In this document: positions 10,200 through 19,294 of the stretch, in pieces | How positions within the stretch are numbered: the stretch's first letter is position 1 | Layout of the letters: every line of letters starts with the position of its first letter | Program-made: the position numbers and the translations under genes | Source of the DNA: Candidatus Parabeggiatoa sp. nov. 2 | Lineage (GTDB): Bacteria > Pseudomonadota > Gammaproteobacteria > Beggiatoales > Beggiatoaceae | NCBI GenBank assembly: GCA_002085445.1 | Contig: NBMI01000041.1 | Span: 1 to 54,647, forward strand | DNA length: 54,647 nt | Reading direction: 5' to 3' | Notes under the pieces: model-generated | The model's input: only the letters and a program-made list of their open reading frames with translations | Databases searched by the model: none | What the model was told of the DNA's origin: nothing

Positions 10200-10430
10200 C
10201 GTTCGTTCGTTCGTTCGTTCGTAGTAGGCGATTTATCGCCTTTAGTGGGCCAGCTCGTTTATCCGCGTTGTTGTACTAAATTCGTTTATCCGCGTAATTC
10301 GTTGTACTTAATCTTAATACTCAATTCCTTAATCCGCGTAATTCGTTGTACTTAATCTTAATACTCAATTCCTTAATCCGCGTAATTCGTTGTACTAACT
10401 AAATTCCTTAATCCGCGTAATTAGTTGTCA
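10200..10430. repeat. repeat-filled gap upstream of propeller gene
   Basis: A short GTTCGTTC microsatellite (about 10202-10221) is followed by a 'taggcgatttatcgcc' hairpin and four reversed units ending in CGCGTAATTCGTTGTACT. Confidence 0.8.
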
Positions 10431-11021
10431 TTAAAAAGCGACATGCGACTTAATCCATCCGCTCCCAATATTCCCTGGCTCTTTTCTAGGTTGTTCCAAC
10501 AACTTTAACGCGGTTTGTATCGCTTCTTCTGGCGTTTTGGCTGACATGATGGCTTGACTATGGCGATCATCCAATACTTGCCCCGATAATTGTTCTCCCC
10601 AGCCGGCAATGTCGCTGAGTCCAATAATCGGCAAGCCTAATTGCCATGCCAACGCGATTTCACTGAGGGTGCCTGAACCGCCACCTATCGCAATGACGAC
10701 ATCAGCACTGGCAACTACTAAAATATTACGCCCCAGTTGCATACCGGTAGGAATCACGATATCCACCCACCGGTTCGCTTGGCTTGAGCTATAGCTTGGA
10801 ATGAGACCTAAAACCATGCCCTCTTGGTAGTGTGCTGACTCGTGCGCTCCTTCACTGACTGCTGCCATCACGCCATCTAAACCGCCTGTTACCAAGCGAA
10901 ACCCAGCATCAACTGCCAAGCATCCTAGTTTTTTGGCGGTTTCTGTGACTTGGAGCGGTAAGGTACCGGCGTTACCAATGACGGCTAAGATGGCTCGTCG
11001 TGAAGGTGTGGCTTTAGTCAT
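10431..11021 (-). CDS. TIGR00725/LOG-like Rossmann-fold nucleotide-binding protein
   Basis: 196 residues. AVIGNAG at the N-terminus, a VTGGLDGVMAAV segment, and IAIGGGSGTLSEIALAW match the SLOG (lysine-decarboxylase-like) fold with its glycine-rich nucleotide loop and TLSE motif. Members bind nucleotides and some release cytokinin-type bases from nucleoside monophosphates; the substrate here is not known. An AGGAG-like site precedes the ATG at 11019-11021. The ~40 bp just upstream (11031-11064) copy the extreme 3' end of the 12495-14816 gene. Confidence 0.85.
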   Translation of the reverse strand: MTKATPSRRAILAVIGNAGTLPLQVTETAKKLGCLAVDAGFRLVTGGLDGVMAAVSEGAHESAHYQEGMVLGLIPSYSSSQANRWVDIVIPTGMQLGRNILVVASADVVIAIGGGSGTLSEIALAWQLGLPIIGLSDIAGWGEQLSGQVLDDRHSQAIMSAKTPEEAIQTALKLLEQPRKEPGNIGSGWIKSHVAF

Positions 11022-11187
11022 AATTATCCTCCTTGGATTGGAAAATGTCTTGCATTTCTTTTAAGCATAAGCTTGTCAGTTTCTGTTTGGAACTACAAGT
11101 CATCCCAGAAATTAACGAATTAAACCAATGCATAACGGGTGCATTTCTATTTTCCCGCTATGAATGCCAAACAATAATAACTTAGCC

Positions 11188-11220
11188 AGAAATCCGATTT
11201 TTTCAAAAAATAGGATTTCT
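11188..11220. terminator. AT-rich hairpin, possible bidirectional terminator
   Basis: AGAAATCCGATTTTTT is followed after a short loop by AAAAAATAGGATTTCT, one mismatch in the stem. Better-matched copies sit at 17537-17569 and 18922-18954. It lies downstream of the MazF-type gene and upstream of the LOG-like gene, both on minus. Confidence 0.5.
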
Positions 11221-11410
11221 TTGATAAATTTTATCAGAATTACCTGCATCCCATTCAAAACCCTTACATTCTGATAAATTCAATCTGAGTACAGGATATT
11301 TTTTCTACTGTCATTTCTTTTTGGTAAGAAATATGACCCTCAATGAATTCAATAAATTTTCTACAATCAATGAATTAAATAAATTGTCCGCGGCAAAGTT
11401 TGAATATTAG

Positions 11411-11546
11411 AAATGGTTTTATGGCCCTCAAACCAGTGCCAATAGCCATATAAAAAGAATGGTATTTAGGCACCCAAACTTCCAAATGGTTTTATGGCCC
11501 TCAAAGCAGTGCCAATAGCCATACAAAAATAATGGTATTTAGGCAT
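11411..11546. repeat. two ~68-bp direct copies
   Basis: Two consecutive copies contain GGTTTTATGGCCCTCAAA, GTGCCAATAGCCATA and GGTATTTAGGCA. Related single copies occur near 7625-7665, 19065-19115 and 46805-46870. No gene. Confidence 0.8.
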
Positions 11547-11565
11547 CCAAAAGAAAATCAAAGCC

Positions 11566-11919
11566 TTAGATGTTTGTAATGATACCTAAGGTGAATAGCA
11601 CACAAGTCTCAATAGCCGCGATAGTTTTTGGCGTGAGTGAACCAAGTAGGCGTTGTAATCGTGTTTTATCCAGCACACGGAGTTGATGGCACAATGCCAC
11701 AGAATCGCTCGCTAGTCCTCCCTCCCCTTTAGATATTTGGAGACATGATGGTAAAGAAGCACGACGCAAATTCGTTGTCAGGGGAATAGCAAGCACAGTT
11801 GTTGTAAATGGATTGATGAGTTCATTTTGACAAATGACTACTGGGCGTATACCAGCTTGCTCCGAACCGCGAGAGGGATTGAGTTCTGCTAACCAAATAT
11901 CACCACGTTTGACACTCAT
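11566..11919 (-). CDS. MazF/PemK-type mRNA interferase toxin
   Basis: 117 residues with the family signature: KRGDIWLAELNPSRGSEQAGIRP is split over the usual first strand and the RPVV element, with VLAIPLTT and VALCHQLRVLDK following. MazF-type toxins cleave single-stranded RNA and are held by a protein antitoxin from the preceding gene. ATG at 11917-11919 overlaps the antitoxin stop by 4 bp (ATGA), the standard coupled arrangement. Looks intact. Confidence 0.92.
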   Translation of the reverse strand: MSVKRGDIWLAELNPSRGSEQAGIRPVVICQNELINPFTTTVLAIPLTTNLRRASLPSCLQISKGEGGLASDSVALCHQLRVLDKTRLQRLLGSLTPKTIAAIETCVLFTLGIITNI

Positions 11920-12182
11920 TTTTTTTCCTCCTTGACTAAGGAAGCGGTATATTCTTCCATGCCTTCCTCAGCCAGTTGACGATCTTCTTCAGCAAATTCT
12001 GCATAGTGCTTAGCCATTTCCGAGATATCAGGTGCGGGTGATATGGCTTTTATACGGAGACGGAACTTCAAAAAGGACACATATTCAATCACTTGTTTCA
12101 GTTCTATCTCGCTCAAATCATCCAGTATTTGTACAACTTGGTCTTTTATCGACAAGTTGGTTTTTTCAAGTACGTAACTCAT
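11916..12182 (-). CDS. antitoxin of the MazF-type pair
   Basis: 88-residue acidic protein beginning MSYVLEKTNLS, with a helical middle (IEYVSFLKFRLR) and an acidic, Glu-rich tail (EFAEEDRQLAEEGMEE) of the sort that wraps MazF toxins. It directly precedes and overlaps the toxin gene. It is not a classical MazE by eye; the call rests mainly on context. Confidence 0.75.
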   Translation of the reverse strand: MSYVLEKTNLSIKDQVVQILDDLSEIELKQVIEYVSFLKFRLRIKAISPAPDISEMAKHYAEFAEEDRQLAEEGMEEYTASLVKEEKK

Positions 12183-12494
12183 TGTAATACCTCATTTTTG
12201 TACTCATAAAACGTTTGAACTGAGTACAACGAATTTTTAAAAAGCGCAAATTATGACAGTGCTAAGTATAACCAATAACCCAATAATTCATATTTGTTAT
12301 CATATCATTCCGCCTTGGATTGGAAAATGCTTTAAACGTTTCAACAAACGGGTTTGAGTTATTTTATCCGTTTATTTCGCGTATCCGTTGTACTAAAGAG
12401 TGGTACTCAAGATTGATAATGACCTTTTTTTGGGAATGCGCCATCAAACCGATTTTTCGATTATCGATTGAATTGCACCACTACCTATTTGTTA
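12183..12494. other. intergenic with a partial copy of the 3' end of the next gene
   Basis: The stretch at about 12304-12357 carries CCGCCTTGGATTGGAAAATG and a CAACAAACGGGTTTG segment that match two separated parts of the 3' end of the 12495-14816 gene, like a deleted copy. Degenerate repeat units occupy the rest. Confidence 0.65.
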
Positions 12495-14816
12495 TCATTC
12501 CGCCTTGGATTGGAAAATCTCTTGCATTTCTTTTAACCATAAGGCAGGTTGCTCTCGTATCTTGGCTAATTCCAAATCCAATTGTTCAATCAGACCGGGA
12601 TTTGTCACATAGCTTTGTAAACGTGTCAACAAACGGGTTTGGTTTGAACCGGTGGGTTCTCGGTACAAGCGCAGCAGCGTTTCCAGTTCAGTGAGCAACG
12701 TCTCAAGTGCTTGCATAATCGCTTCGTCTGAGTGCCACCAAGTCGTCGTATCCGTTTTTATCTGTTGCTGGATGTGTTGGAGATAGCACCAAGCCATATT
12801 AATATTGTTTTGCAGACAAAGACTCCTTTCAGACAATTTTTCCTTCAGCATGGTGGTATCGTCTACTTTTTCATCTGCGGTTGGCAGAATACAGCGGCTT
12901 AAGACGACTCCTAACATCTCACTTATCAAGCTTTCCCAAAGGCGTTCGCTATCCAATTGCCCGGCTTGAAACCCGGCACTCTTATCTGCTGGTTGCCGAT
13001 CATGTCGTAAAGGCACATTGACGGCATAGATACCAGCGGGGTAAGTTTGCTGTAGTAATGCGCTACCTAACATATCAGAACGACGACTGGTGATCAGATC
13101 GATGGTGACGCTTGGATAAGTATGGGCTACAAAGACGTCGATATCAAAAAAAGCCGCGTTACCGCCGTGCAGTACCGAAGAATAAGGAACGAAATCAGGA
13201 CGCAATAAGAGTGGACGAGTGACAGATTTACCGCTAGAAATACCTAACGCCGCTTGCAGATAGGCGAGAAATTGATCACGTACCCATTGACTCGTTTCGG
13301 ATCGTTTTAACCAACGAAAGGGGGTAAAGAGATGCGTCTTACCCGCTTCACTGTGATCATAATAATAATCCGGTAGCGCAAAAATCGCTTGCTGAGGCGG
13401 TGATGGATAGATCGCTTGTGGTTCCAAAGCGGAAAACCATTCAAAATTAGCCAACAAATCAAACAATTGGGTGCGGAGTACCGCATCCGGTCGAATCGGT
13501 GGATCGCCGGTTACGCCACCAATCGCCACAGAAATTTCTGGGTGTTCTTGCCATAATGTGGCTAACGCGTGGATTTGACCAACATCATCGGTTTCTTGTA
13601 GTTGTCCTTCATTGTCTACACTGAGGTTAGTCAGACGTAAATCGTCATCCAGCATCCAAATAATATCATATTGTTGCCCTTGCGCTATTTGATGCACCAC
13701 CCAACGAGTTTGGGCACGGCGACTGTCAGCGATGGCTCTCCCATAGCAACCATCGTCCAACTCATTGATTTTTAAACCCTGTTCCCGTAAATCCTGTAAC
13801 ACCGTTAGATTAGCCTGGCGGTTTTGTTCTTCTACACTGTTTTCTACCACTAATAATGCTAATGGTTGTCCTTGAGCGTGTTTGAGCAAGCTTTCTCCCA
13901 AAGAACGCAGACATTGTGGCCTATCGGTCGTCGAAACCGTCACCAATAGGCGGGGAAATTCTGGAGCAGGGCGAGCCGTTGCCCAAGGTTTCACTTGGTG
14001 AGCCTGATAAACGGCTAAAGCTTTGTCAATCGGTGCTTGTGCCAAGCCAAATTGCGTTTGCAACAAGCGTTTTGCCGCCGCGAAGCTGCGTATGGGCCGA
14101 TCTAGCTTGCCAACCAGGGAATATCGTTCATAAAGCCCATTTCTGATACTGATCAGTCCGTGAGGAAAAATGCGTACTGCCCGTAAGTGTTGTAAAAATG
14201 GGCCGTAGCCCGTTTGAGTATGATGATGGTGTAAGGATTCCGTAAAATAGTCAAAATGACGGGGAGTGAAATCTGCCCAATAAACTGTTTTCCAGCGTTC
14301 CCGTTGTGTTTTACCCAGCCAGCGTTGCAAACATAACTTGCCTTCTTCTGGTTTGGTACGGAAACGCCAGCCCATCCATGCCTGTTCATCCGCCTTGTCT
14401 AACGGAAAAGGTCGCCGATAAGGATGACCATTACCCACATCGCAAAGGTAACTTTTGTTGGCAATATCGACTCGTATCACCAGATGATCGCCGGGCGCAT
14501 TAATGGTGGCTGCCACCAGATGGGCATGAAAACCCAAACCGCGCAATAAGCTTAAAAAACCAACGGTTTGCACATGACAAGGCCCACCCTGATTGGCTAA
14601 GATGCTGTTTAATGAATCCTTAGCTGTTAACGGAGCAGCATAGCCGGCATAACCAGCCAGTAGATAGAGATTATGAAACACAGAATGGCATAAATAGGCC
14701 CATTGCACCTGCGTCAAATAACTTAAATCAAGCTGTGCAGGTGAAGGCGGGAGAGATAGCCGTTCGACTAAGCCTTGTAATTTTTGTTGACTGAGTAAGG
14801 GAATACCATCTTTCAT
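12495..14816 (-). CDS. arylamine N-acetyltransferase / glycosyltransferase-like fusion
   Basis: A 773-residue two-domain protein. Residues 1-250 resemble arylamine N-acetyltransferases: the triad can be read as Cys80 (NQGGPCHV), His111 (PGDHLV) and Asp126 (LCDVGNG). From about residue 285 a second domain begins RLLVTVSTTDRP and carries WMLDDDLRL near 385, like the acidic motif of GT-A glycosyltransferases, with HGGNAAFFDIDVF later. The last ~170 residues are helical. I chose ATG at 14814-14816; an in-frame GTG at 14825 is possible and neither has a clear ribosome site. NAT-like domains also acylate amines in natural-product pathways. Function of the fusion is unknown. Confidence 0.75.
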   Translation of the reverse strand: MKDGIPLLSQQKLQGLVERLSLPPSPAQLDLSYLTQVQWAYLCHSVFHNLYLLAGYAGYAAPLTAKDSLNSILANQGGPCHVQTVGFLSLLRGLGFHAHLVAATINAPGDHLVIRVDIANKSYLCDVGNGHPYRRPFPLDKADEQAWMGWRFRTKPEEGKLCLQRWLGKTQRERWKTVYWADFTPRHFDYFTESLHHHHTQTGYGPFLQHLRAVRIFPHGLISIRNGLYERYSLVGKLDRPIRSFAAAKRLLQTQFGLAQAPIDKALAVYQAHQVKPWATARPAPEFPRLLVTVSTTDRPQCLRSLGESLLKHAQGQPLALLVVENSVEEQNRQANLTVLQDLREQGLKINELDDGCYGRAIADSRRAQTRWVVHQIAQGQQYDIIWMLDDDLRLTNLSVDNEGQLQETDDVGQIHALATLWQEHPEISVAIGGVTGDPPIRPDAVLRTQLFDLLANFEWFSALEPQAIYPSPPQQAIFALPDYYYDHSEAGKTHLFTPFRWLKRSETSQWVRDQFLAYLQAALGISSGKSVTRPLLLRPDFVPYSSVLHGGNAAFFDIDVFVAHTYPSVTIDLITSRRSDMLGSALLQQTYPAGIYAVNVPLRHDRQPADKSAGFQAGQLDSERLWESLISEMLGVVLSRCILPTADEKVDDTTMLKEKLSERSLCLQNNINMAWCYLQHIQQQIKTDTTTWWHSDEAIMQALETLLTELETLLRLYREPTGSNQTRLLTRLQSYVTNPGLIEQLDLELAKIREQPALWLKEMQEIFQSKAE

Positions 14817-14827
14817 TTTAAACACAC

Positions 14828-15005
14828 TTTTAACGTGAGTTCGACTTTAAATATCAGTGACTTCTATAAGTATTAATTGTATAAAATAGTTATTTATAAT
14901 GAATTTTAAATAAATCAGTTAAAAACAAAACCAACAAGCAAAGTTTCCATTCGATGGCCCACAATTAAATAGTTATTAACGTATTAATGTTAAGGGTTTC
15001 ATTGT
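14828..15005. repeat. ~178-bp MITE-like element
   Basis: Begins TTTAACGTGAGTTCGACTTT immediately upstream of the NAT-like gene and ends near the 'attaatgttaagggttt' block. The same left end occurs at 29278 and a reversed right end at about 53205-53250, each with a TGGGCC(C/A) segment in between. It may supply or separate the promoter of the downstream gene. Confidence 0.6.
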
Positions 15006-15084
15006 AAAAAATAAGTTTTTAGGCCGATCATTGCTCATAAATTATGTAAGTACCGAATCATGAACTTTATGGTTTTTTAAAGCA

Positions 15085-15228
15085 GCCAGGGGCGTTGCCC
15101 CTGGCTATATTAATCTCGCCCCGTTGGGGCTGAATTTAAAACCTCTATGAGATCGGTCGGGGCGTGTTATTAAAGCCAGCCAGGGGCGTTGCCCCTGGCT
15201 ATATTAATCTCGCCCCGTTGGGGCTGAA
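15085..15228. repeat. two copies of the ccaggggcgttgcccctgg repeat
   Basis: Two direct copies (about 15085-15134 and 15177-15228) each contain the palindrome CCAGGGGCGTTGCCCCTGG and a CGCCCCGTTGGGGC hairpin. Related copies sit at 32430-32535 and 41380-41490. The gap to 15416 holds only a 'ccttcgaagtttggcaaacc' palindromic block. Confidence 0.85.
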
Positions 15229-15416
15229 AAAAAAATTATTTTCAATAATATACCTAGTTGTGGGTAAGGATTAGTTAGCAAAATTGAAAATTCCATCTAT
15301 AAATGCCGGTTTATTCCTGAACAGGTACTTACCAAACCTTCGAAGTTTGGCAAACCTCGAAGGGTTTTGCCAAAAAATTTTATGGAGGACTCTATTCCAG
15401 ACAGCTTGCATACGTT

Positions 15417-16610
15417 TTATTCGCCAGCCGCGATACGATTTATCCATTCAAACACAGTGGCGAGTTGCCGTTGATGTAGGCGAATAGTCCAAGCGGGTAT
15501 GGATTCATTGGGTTTATGAATCCCAGAACGGGGATCATTGATACCTATCGCTAAATACCGTGCGCCGGTTGGCAGTTGTTTATTAAAAGGGCAACCGTTC
15601 TGAAAAAAAGCTTTATTCAGTGAACGACTTTCTACTCGATAGCCCACCTTCCAAAGTGCCGCATCTTGTGCCAGAGAGTCTATCAAGGGCCATAAAGCGC
15701 GATCAGGTGGCAAATCGCCTTCTTGTTCATTTCCTATGACACGAGCCAGCAATCGTTGGGTACCCTCATTATCATGATAGCCGGTTTCTTCTAACCAAAG
15801 CGTTGCTTTTACCCCCGATAACAGCGATGGAAATTGTTGATGGGCAAAAGGAGACGCGATTTCTTCCTCACCTTGAATAATCCAAGTCAACGCGGGGGCT
15901 TTGTCCATGCCCGCAATGGTTTGTAAGCGCACCGCCAAAGCCCCTTTATTATCGCCAATACCGCAACCATAGAGCCGGTTATTTTTGAGGGTGAGTTTTA
16001 GCGGATCGGTGTCCCAACGTTCAGGTTGAGGTTTCACTGTGTCATAATGCCCATAGAGAACAAGATGTCCTTGCATACCCATAGCAGCGCGGCGAGCGAA
16101 TAGGATGGGCGCTTGTCCTTTGTTAGTCAATGTCTCCACAGAAAAATCCATGGCCTTTAATTGCTGTAGCAACCAATCCACGCAAGTTTGAACATCTCCA
16201 CCGGCAGCGGAAGTATTGAGGGCCGTCATATGTGCCATTGTTTGTAGCAACGTTTGATTGGGCAACAATTTATCTTTAAAAGGTTCCCAAAGGGCTTGCC
16301 ATAACGCGACTTTGCCGCTGTTGTAAACATTGCGTGCGGCATGAGTCTGGAGTGCCTTTCTGGACAGCAATTCATCCCGAAACAAACGATCCAGTTGTTG
16401 CCGCTCTGGCAGTGTTTCAGGATCAATTTTAAAACGTTCTGCTGTCCGTAACAACTGATTATAACCTTCTCCAGAGCAATAGTGTTCATGCGCTTGCTCT
16501 AAAGTCAATCTGTTGCTATCTCTTGGTAGTCCCATCGCGGTTTGGGCTAATAGCGTCAAGGCGTCATCTAAATCGGTACTGCCAGAAAACATACTGATCT
16601 TAAAGCTCAT
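15417..16610 (-). CDS. M20-family metallopeptidase
   Basis: 397 residues. The zinc-enzyme motifs are in order: LYGHYDTVKP near 185, YGCGIGDNKGALA near 215 (bridging Asp) and IIQGEEEIASP near 245 (catalytic Glu pair), with a late GINDPRSGIHKPNE giving the last metal His. M20 enzymes hydrolyse peptides, N-acyl or carbamoyl amino acids. The first ~100 residues are not typical of the family and may be an added helical domain. The dimerisation lid region looks short. The start at 16608-16610 lies 11 bp after the PhyH gene, so the two are likely cotranscribed. Confidence 0.85.
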   Translation of the reverse strand: MSFKISMFSGSTDLDDALTLLAQTAMGLPRDSNRLTLEQAHEHYCSGEGYNQLLRTAERFKIDPETLPERQQLDRLFRDELLSRKALQTHAARNVYNSGKVALWQALWEPFKDKLLPNQTLLQTMAHMTALNTSAAGGDVQTCVDWLLQQLKAMDFSVETLTNKGQAPILFARRAAMGMQGHLVLYGHYDTVKPQPERWDTDPLKLTLKNNRLYGCGIGDNKGALAVRLQTIAGMDKAPALTWIIQGEEEIASPFAHQQFPSLLSGVKATLWLEETGYHDNEGTQRLLARVIGNEQEGDLPPDRALWPLIDSLAQDAALWKVGYRVESRSLNKAFFQNGCPFNKQLPTGARYLAIGINDPRSGIHKPNESIPAWTIRLHQRQLATVFEWINRIAAGE

Positions 16611-16621
16611 AACGACCTCAC

Positions 16622-17383
16622 TTAGTGATTCACACCTTGAATTAACGGAAATTCATCCGTATTAAAGCGTTCCCAGGGCGCAACGCTCACCTGTGCATTC
16701 GTCGGATGCCAATCTGAATGACTCGATTTCCAACGACAATTGGCATCCATATAGATACAGATGAACGCACGCCGATCTTTATCGGTTTGGTTTGGGGCCG
16801 TGGTATGCCAAGATAAGCAACTATGGAAAATGACCCAACCCGCTGGCACCGGCACTTTACGTACCTCAGCACGACGTTCTCCCCAATCTTTATCTGATCC
16901 GAGAAAATCTTGAGGCGCTTGTTCGCCTTCAAGGTGAGCGCCCGGCAAAAATTCTAGGCAGCCAGACTCTTCAGTCACTTCATCCAAGGCTAACCATGCA
17001 GAAAGCGCCGTTGGTTTATCAACCGGCCAAAATGCATAGTCTTGATGCCAAGGCACCGCTTTTGAATGTCGTGGTGGTTTGGAAATCAGATGATCATGAA
17101 ATAACTGAATTTGTGGCACCCCCAGCAATTGGCGAGCAATGGCGGTGATGTCAGGATGATGGATTTGAGCGGCGAATAATGGGTGTTGTTTCCACAGGTT
17201 TGTCCACTGACTGAGTACTCGGCAGTAATCTTCCAGCGATTCGCCCTGTTCTTGTGCCCATTGTCTCTGTAAATCAGAAAAGGTGTCTGTCAGTTGTTGT
17301 CGTTTGGAGTCATCCACTAATGGCCCAACTGCGAGATAACTTTCTTGATGGAAATGTTCAATTTGTTTCTGACTTAGTTGCAT
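16622..17383 (-). CDS. phytanoyl-CoA dioxygenase (PhyH) family Fe(II)/2-oxoglutarate enzyme
   Basis: 253 residues from ATG 17381-17383 (MQLSQKQIEHF), preceded by GGAG about 10 bases upstream; the longer frame reads through repeat. The HxD pair is in PWHQDYAFWP, and the distal His is in CLSWHTTAPN followed by DRRAF with the 2-oxoglutarate Arg. Such enzymes hydroxylate small molecules or tailor natural products. It is 11 bp upstream of the M20 peptidase and probably in one operon with it. Confidence 0.88.
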   Translation of the reverse strand: MQLSQKQIEHFHQESYLAVGPLVDDSKRQQLTDTFSDLQRQWAQEQGESLEDYCRVLSQWTNLWKQHPLFAAQIHHPDITAIARQLLGVPQIQLFHDHLISKPPRHSKAVPWHQDYAFWPVDKPTALSAWLALDEVTEESGCLEFLPGAHLEGEQAPQDFLGSDKDWGERRAEVRKVPVPAGWVIFHSCLSWHTTAPNQTDKDRRAFICIYMDANCRWKSSHSDWHPTNAQVSVAPWERFNTDEFPLIQGVNH

Positions 17384-17536
17384 ATTGTAAAACTCCGTTA
17401 CAATCAGAAAATATGGGGGTGTCCCACTTGTCCTTTTAGAAGTTTTTATCGATAGGGCCATCAATCAACCTGGCCCTCAAAACTTAGTACAACGGATTAG
17501 GGGATATCACTCCTTGATTGATGAACCGCACGGGAT

Positions 17537-17569
17537 AGAAATCCGATTTTTTGGAAAAATCGGATTTCT
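17537..17569. terminator. perfect 15-bp hairpin downstream of the OYE gene
   Basis: AGAAATCCGATTTTT pairs exactly with AAAAATCGGATTTCT around a 3-base loop, 12 bp past the stop of the OYE gene. It has T-runs on both strands and may terminate in both directions. It is also a dispersed repeat (11188, 18922). Confidence 0.65.
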
Positions 17570-17580
17570 TAAATGAGTAC

Positions 17581-18651
17581 CTACTTATTAAGCAAAGAGT
17601 AATCGGTATATCCTTTTGCCCCAGGAGAGTAGAAGGTGGCTGGATCAGGCTGATTCAGTGGGGCATCCCGCTTAATCCGTGCGGGGAGATCGGGATTGGC
17701 TAGGAAGGCGGTGCCAAAAGCCACCGCATCGAGCTTCCCTTCGCTAATAGCCTCCGCGGCTTCTTTTGATGTGTAAGCCATGTTGCCGATAATTGTGCCT
17801 TTATAGTGCTTTCTAATTGGCGATAAAATGTCGCCGCTTTGCTGCTGAAAAAAGTCACCCCGCATAACATGGAAATAGGCAAGGGCAAAATCGTTGAGCT
17901 CAGTCGCAAGCCATGTCGATAGACCGATCGGATCGCTATCGATCATGCTGTTGAAGCTGTTTAGCGGTGAAATGCGAAGACCGACATGATCACTCCCCCA
18001 GATATCACATACCGTTTCAATGACTTCAAACATAAGTCGCGCACGGTTTTTGACTGAACCGCCATACGGCCCGCTGCGTTTGTTAGCACCATCTCGTAAA
18101 AATTCATCCAGCAGGTAACCGTTCGCTCCATGCACTTCCACACCATCGAAGCCGGCCTGCTTGGCATTTTCAGCCGCCTTTCTGAATCCAATAACGATGT
18201 CGGGTAGTTCATCATCGCGCAGTTCGCGCGGAATGACATACGGTTTCTTGCCCTCTGGTGTATGGACGTCATCGCCAGTGATGGCGATAGGACTAGGAGC
18301 AACTGGCTGTCTCCCATTATTAAGCAGTGGATGACAGGCGCGTCCGCCATGCCAAAGCTGGATGAAAATTTTACCACCGGCTGCATGAACGGCATTGGTC
18401 GTTTTTTGCCAGCCCGCGACTTGTGCATCGGAGTAAATACCGGGTTCCATCCAGAATGCCGAGTTTCCTTCCATCACCATCGTGGCTTCGGTAATGATCA
18501 GACCTGCACTCGCACGCTGGACATAATATTCAGCCATCAAGTCGCTTGGGATATGCTGATCCTTTGCTCGGCAACGGGTAAGGGGTGCCATGATAATACG
18601 ATTTGGCAGTTCGAGCGCACCAACTTGAACTGCTTGAAATAGTGTTTGCAT
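17581..18651 (-). CDS. Old Yellow Enzyme-family alkene reductase
   Basis: 356 residues from ATG 18649-18651 (MQTLFQAVQVG); an in-frame ATG two codons earlier is also possible. The longer frame upstream translates the ACCCCGAAGGGGTT repeat and is rejected. FMN-dependent TIM barrel with RIIMAPLTRCRA near the N-terminus, IQLWHGGRA, EVHGANGYLLDEFL (substrate His-Asn pair), RSGPYGGS and a C-terminal AFGTAFLANPDL phosphate-binding segment. It reduces activated C=C bonds of enals, enones or nitro compounds using NAD(P)H. AGGG lies about 9 bases upstream. Stands alone, with a hairpin terminator after it. Confidence 0.93.
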   Translation of the reverse strand: MQTLFQAVQVGALELPNRIIMAPLTRCRAKDQHIPSDLMAEYYVQRASAGLIITEATMVMEGNSAFWMEPGIYSDAQVAGWQKTTNAVHAAGGKIFIQLWHGGRACHPLLNNGRQPVAPSPIAITGDDVHTPEGKKPYVIPRELRDDELPDIVIGFRKAAENAKQAGFDGVEVHGANGYLLDEFLRDGANKRSGPYGGSVKNRARLMFEVIETVCDIWGSDHVGLRISPLNSFNSMIDSDPIGLSTWLATELNDFALAYFHVMRGDFFQQQSGDILSPIRKHYKGTIIGNMAYTSKEAAEAISEGKLDAVAFGTAFLANPDLPARIKRDAPLNQPDPATFYSPGAKGYTDYSLLNK

Positions 18652-18677
18652 AGTCATCAACCCTGATTGTTTTAAGT

Positions 18678-18800
18678 TCAAAAAGGCCTCAACCCCGAAG
18701 GGGTTGAATGTGAATAGCCCCAAGTGGAACTTGGGGAAAGCTCAAAAAGGCCTCAACCCCGAAGGGTTGAATGTGAATAGCCTTAAGGAAAACCTGTAGG
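18678..18800. repeat. two 'accccgaaggggtt' hairpin repeats
   Basis: Two direct ~60-bp copies carry CTCAAAAAGGCCTCAACCCC and TGAATGTGAATAGCC, the hairpin being AACCCCGAAGGGGTT. Reversed relatives fill 22980-23250. A variant fragment is translated in the rejected N-terminal extension of the OYE frame. Confidence 0.8.
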
Positions 18801-18921
18801 TTTTGGCATCACAACACAACCCCAAAAGGGTTGCGGTGCTTGGTTCTCTTTTTCCCCATGGTTTTGAAAATAATTATCTGAAAACCTATAGTACACGAAA
18901 GCGGAAATATCCATACCATTG

Positions 18922-18954
18922 AGAAATCCGATTTTTCAAAAAAATCGGATTTCT
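18922..18954. terminator. AGAAATCCGAT hairpin repeat
   Basis: AGAAATCCGATTTTT and AAAAATCGGATTTCT around a short A-rich loop, a third copy of the hairpin at 17537. Terminator activity is plausible, but it has no adjacent gene end. Confidence 0.45.
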
Positions 18955-19294
18955 AAGCACTAAAGCGTGAGCGTCACTGCCATTAAGTTAAGCAACAAAA
19001 CACCTACAAAAAGTATAACTAATGAGGCGCGATAGAGGGCCATGACTTAATTTGAAAACCTTCAAAGTATTTTATGGCCCCCAAATCGTCCAAATAACCA
19101 TTAAAAAAATATGTTAATAGATACCACTCGCCCAAAGCTAAAGCTTTGGACTCCAAGCTAAAGCTTTGGACTCCAGGTATAAGCGATTGCGTCATACCAT
19201 TTATAATAATAAAAAAATAAAAATACAAGGGATGACGTTCTAATCATTTCAAAAACCTGACAGGTTTCAAAAACCTGTCAGGTTTCTTGTATTT
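18955..19294. other. intergenic repeats
   Basis: Contains 'tttatggccc' repeat sequence (about 19065-19115), the AAGCTTTGGACTCC repeat twice (about 19132-19176) and a CCTGACAGGTTT/AAACCTGTCAGG hairpin (about 19256-19286). No gene seen. Confidence 0.7.

Noticed and set aside
19019..19228. 69-codon minus ORF
   Set aside because: Passes through the AAGCTTTGGACTCC repeat, no ribosome site and no recognisable sequence.
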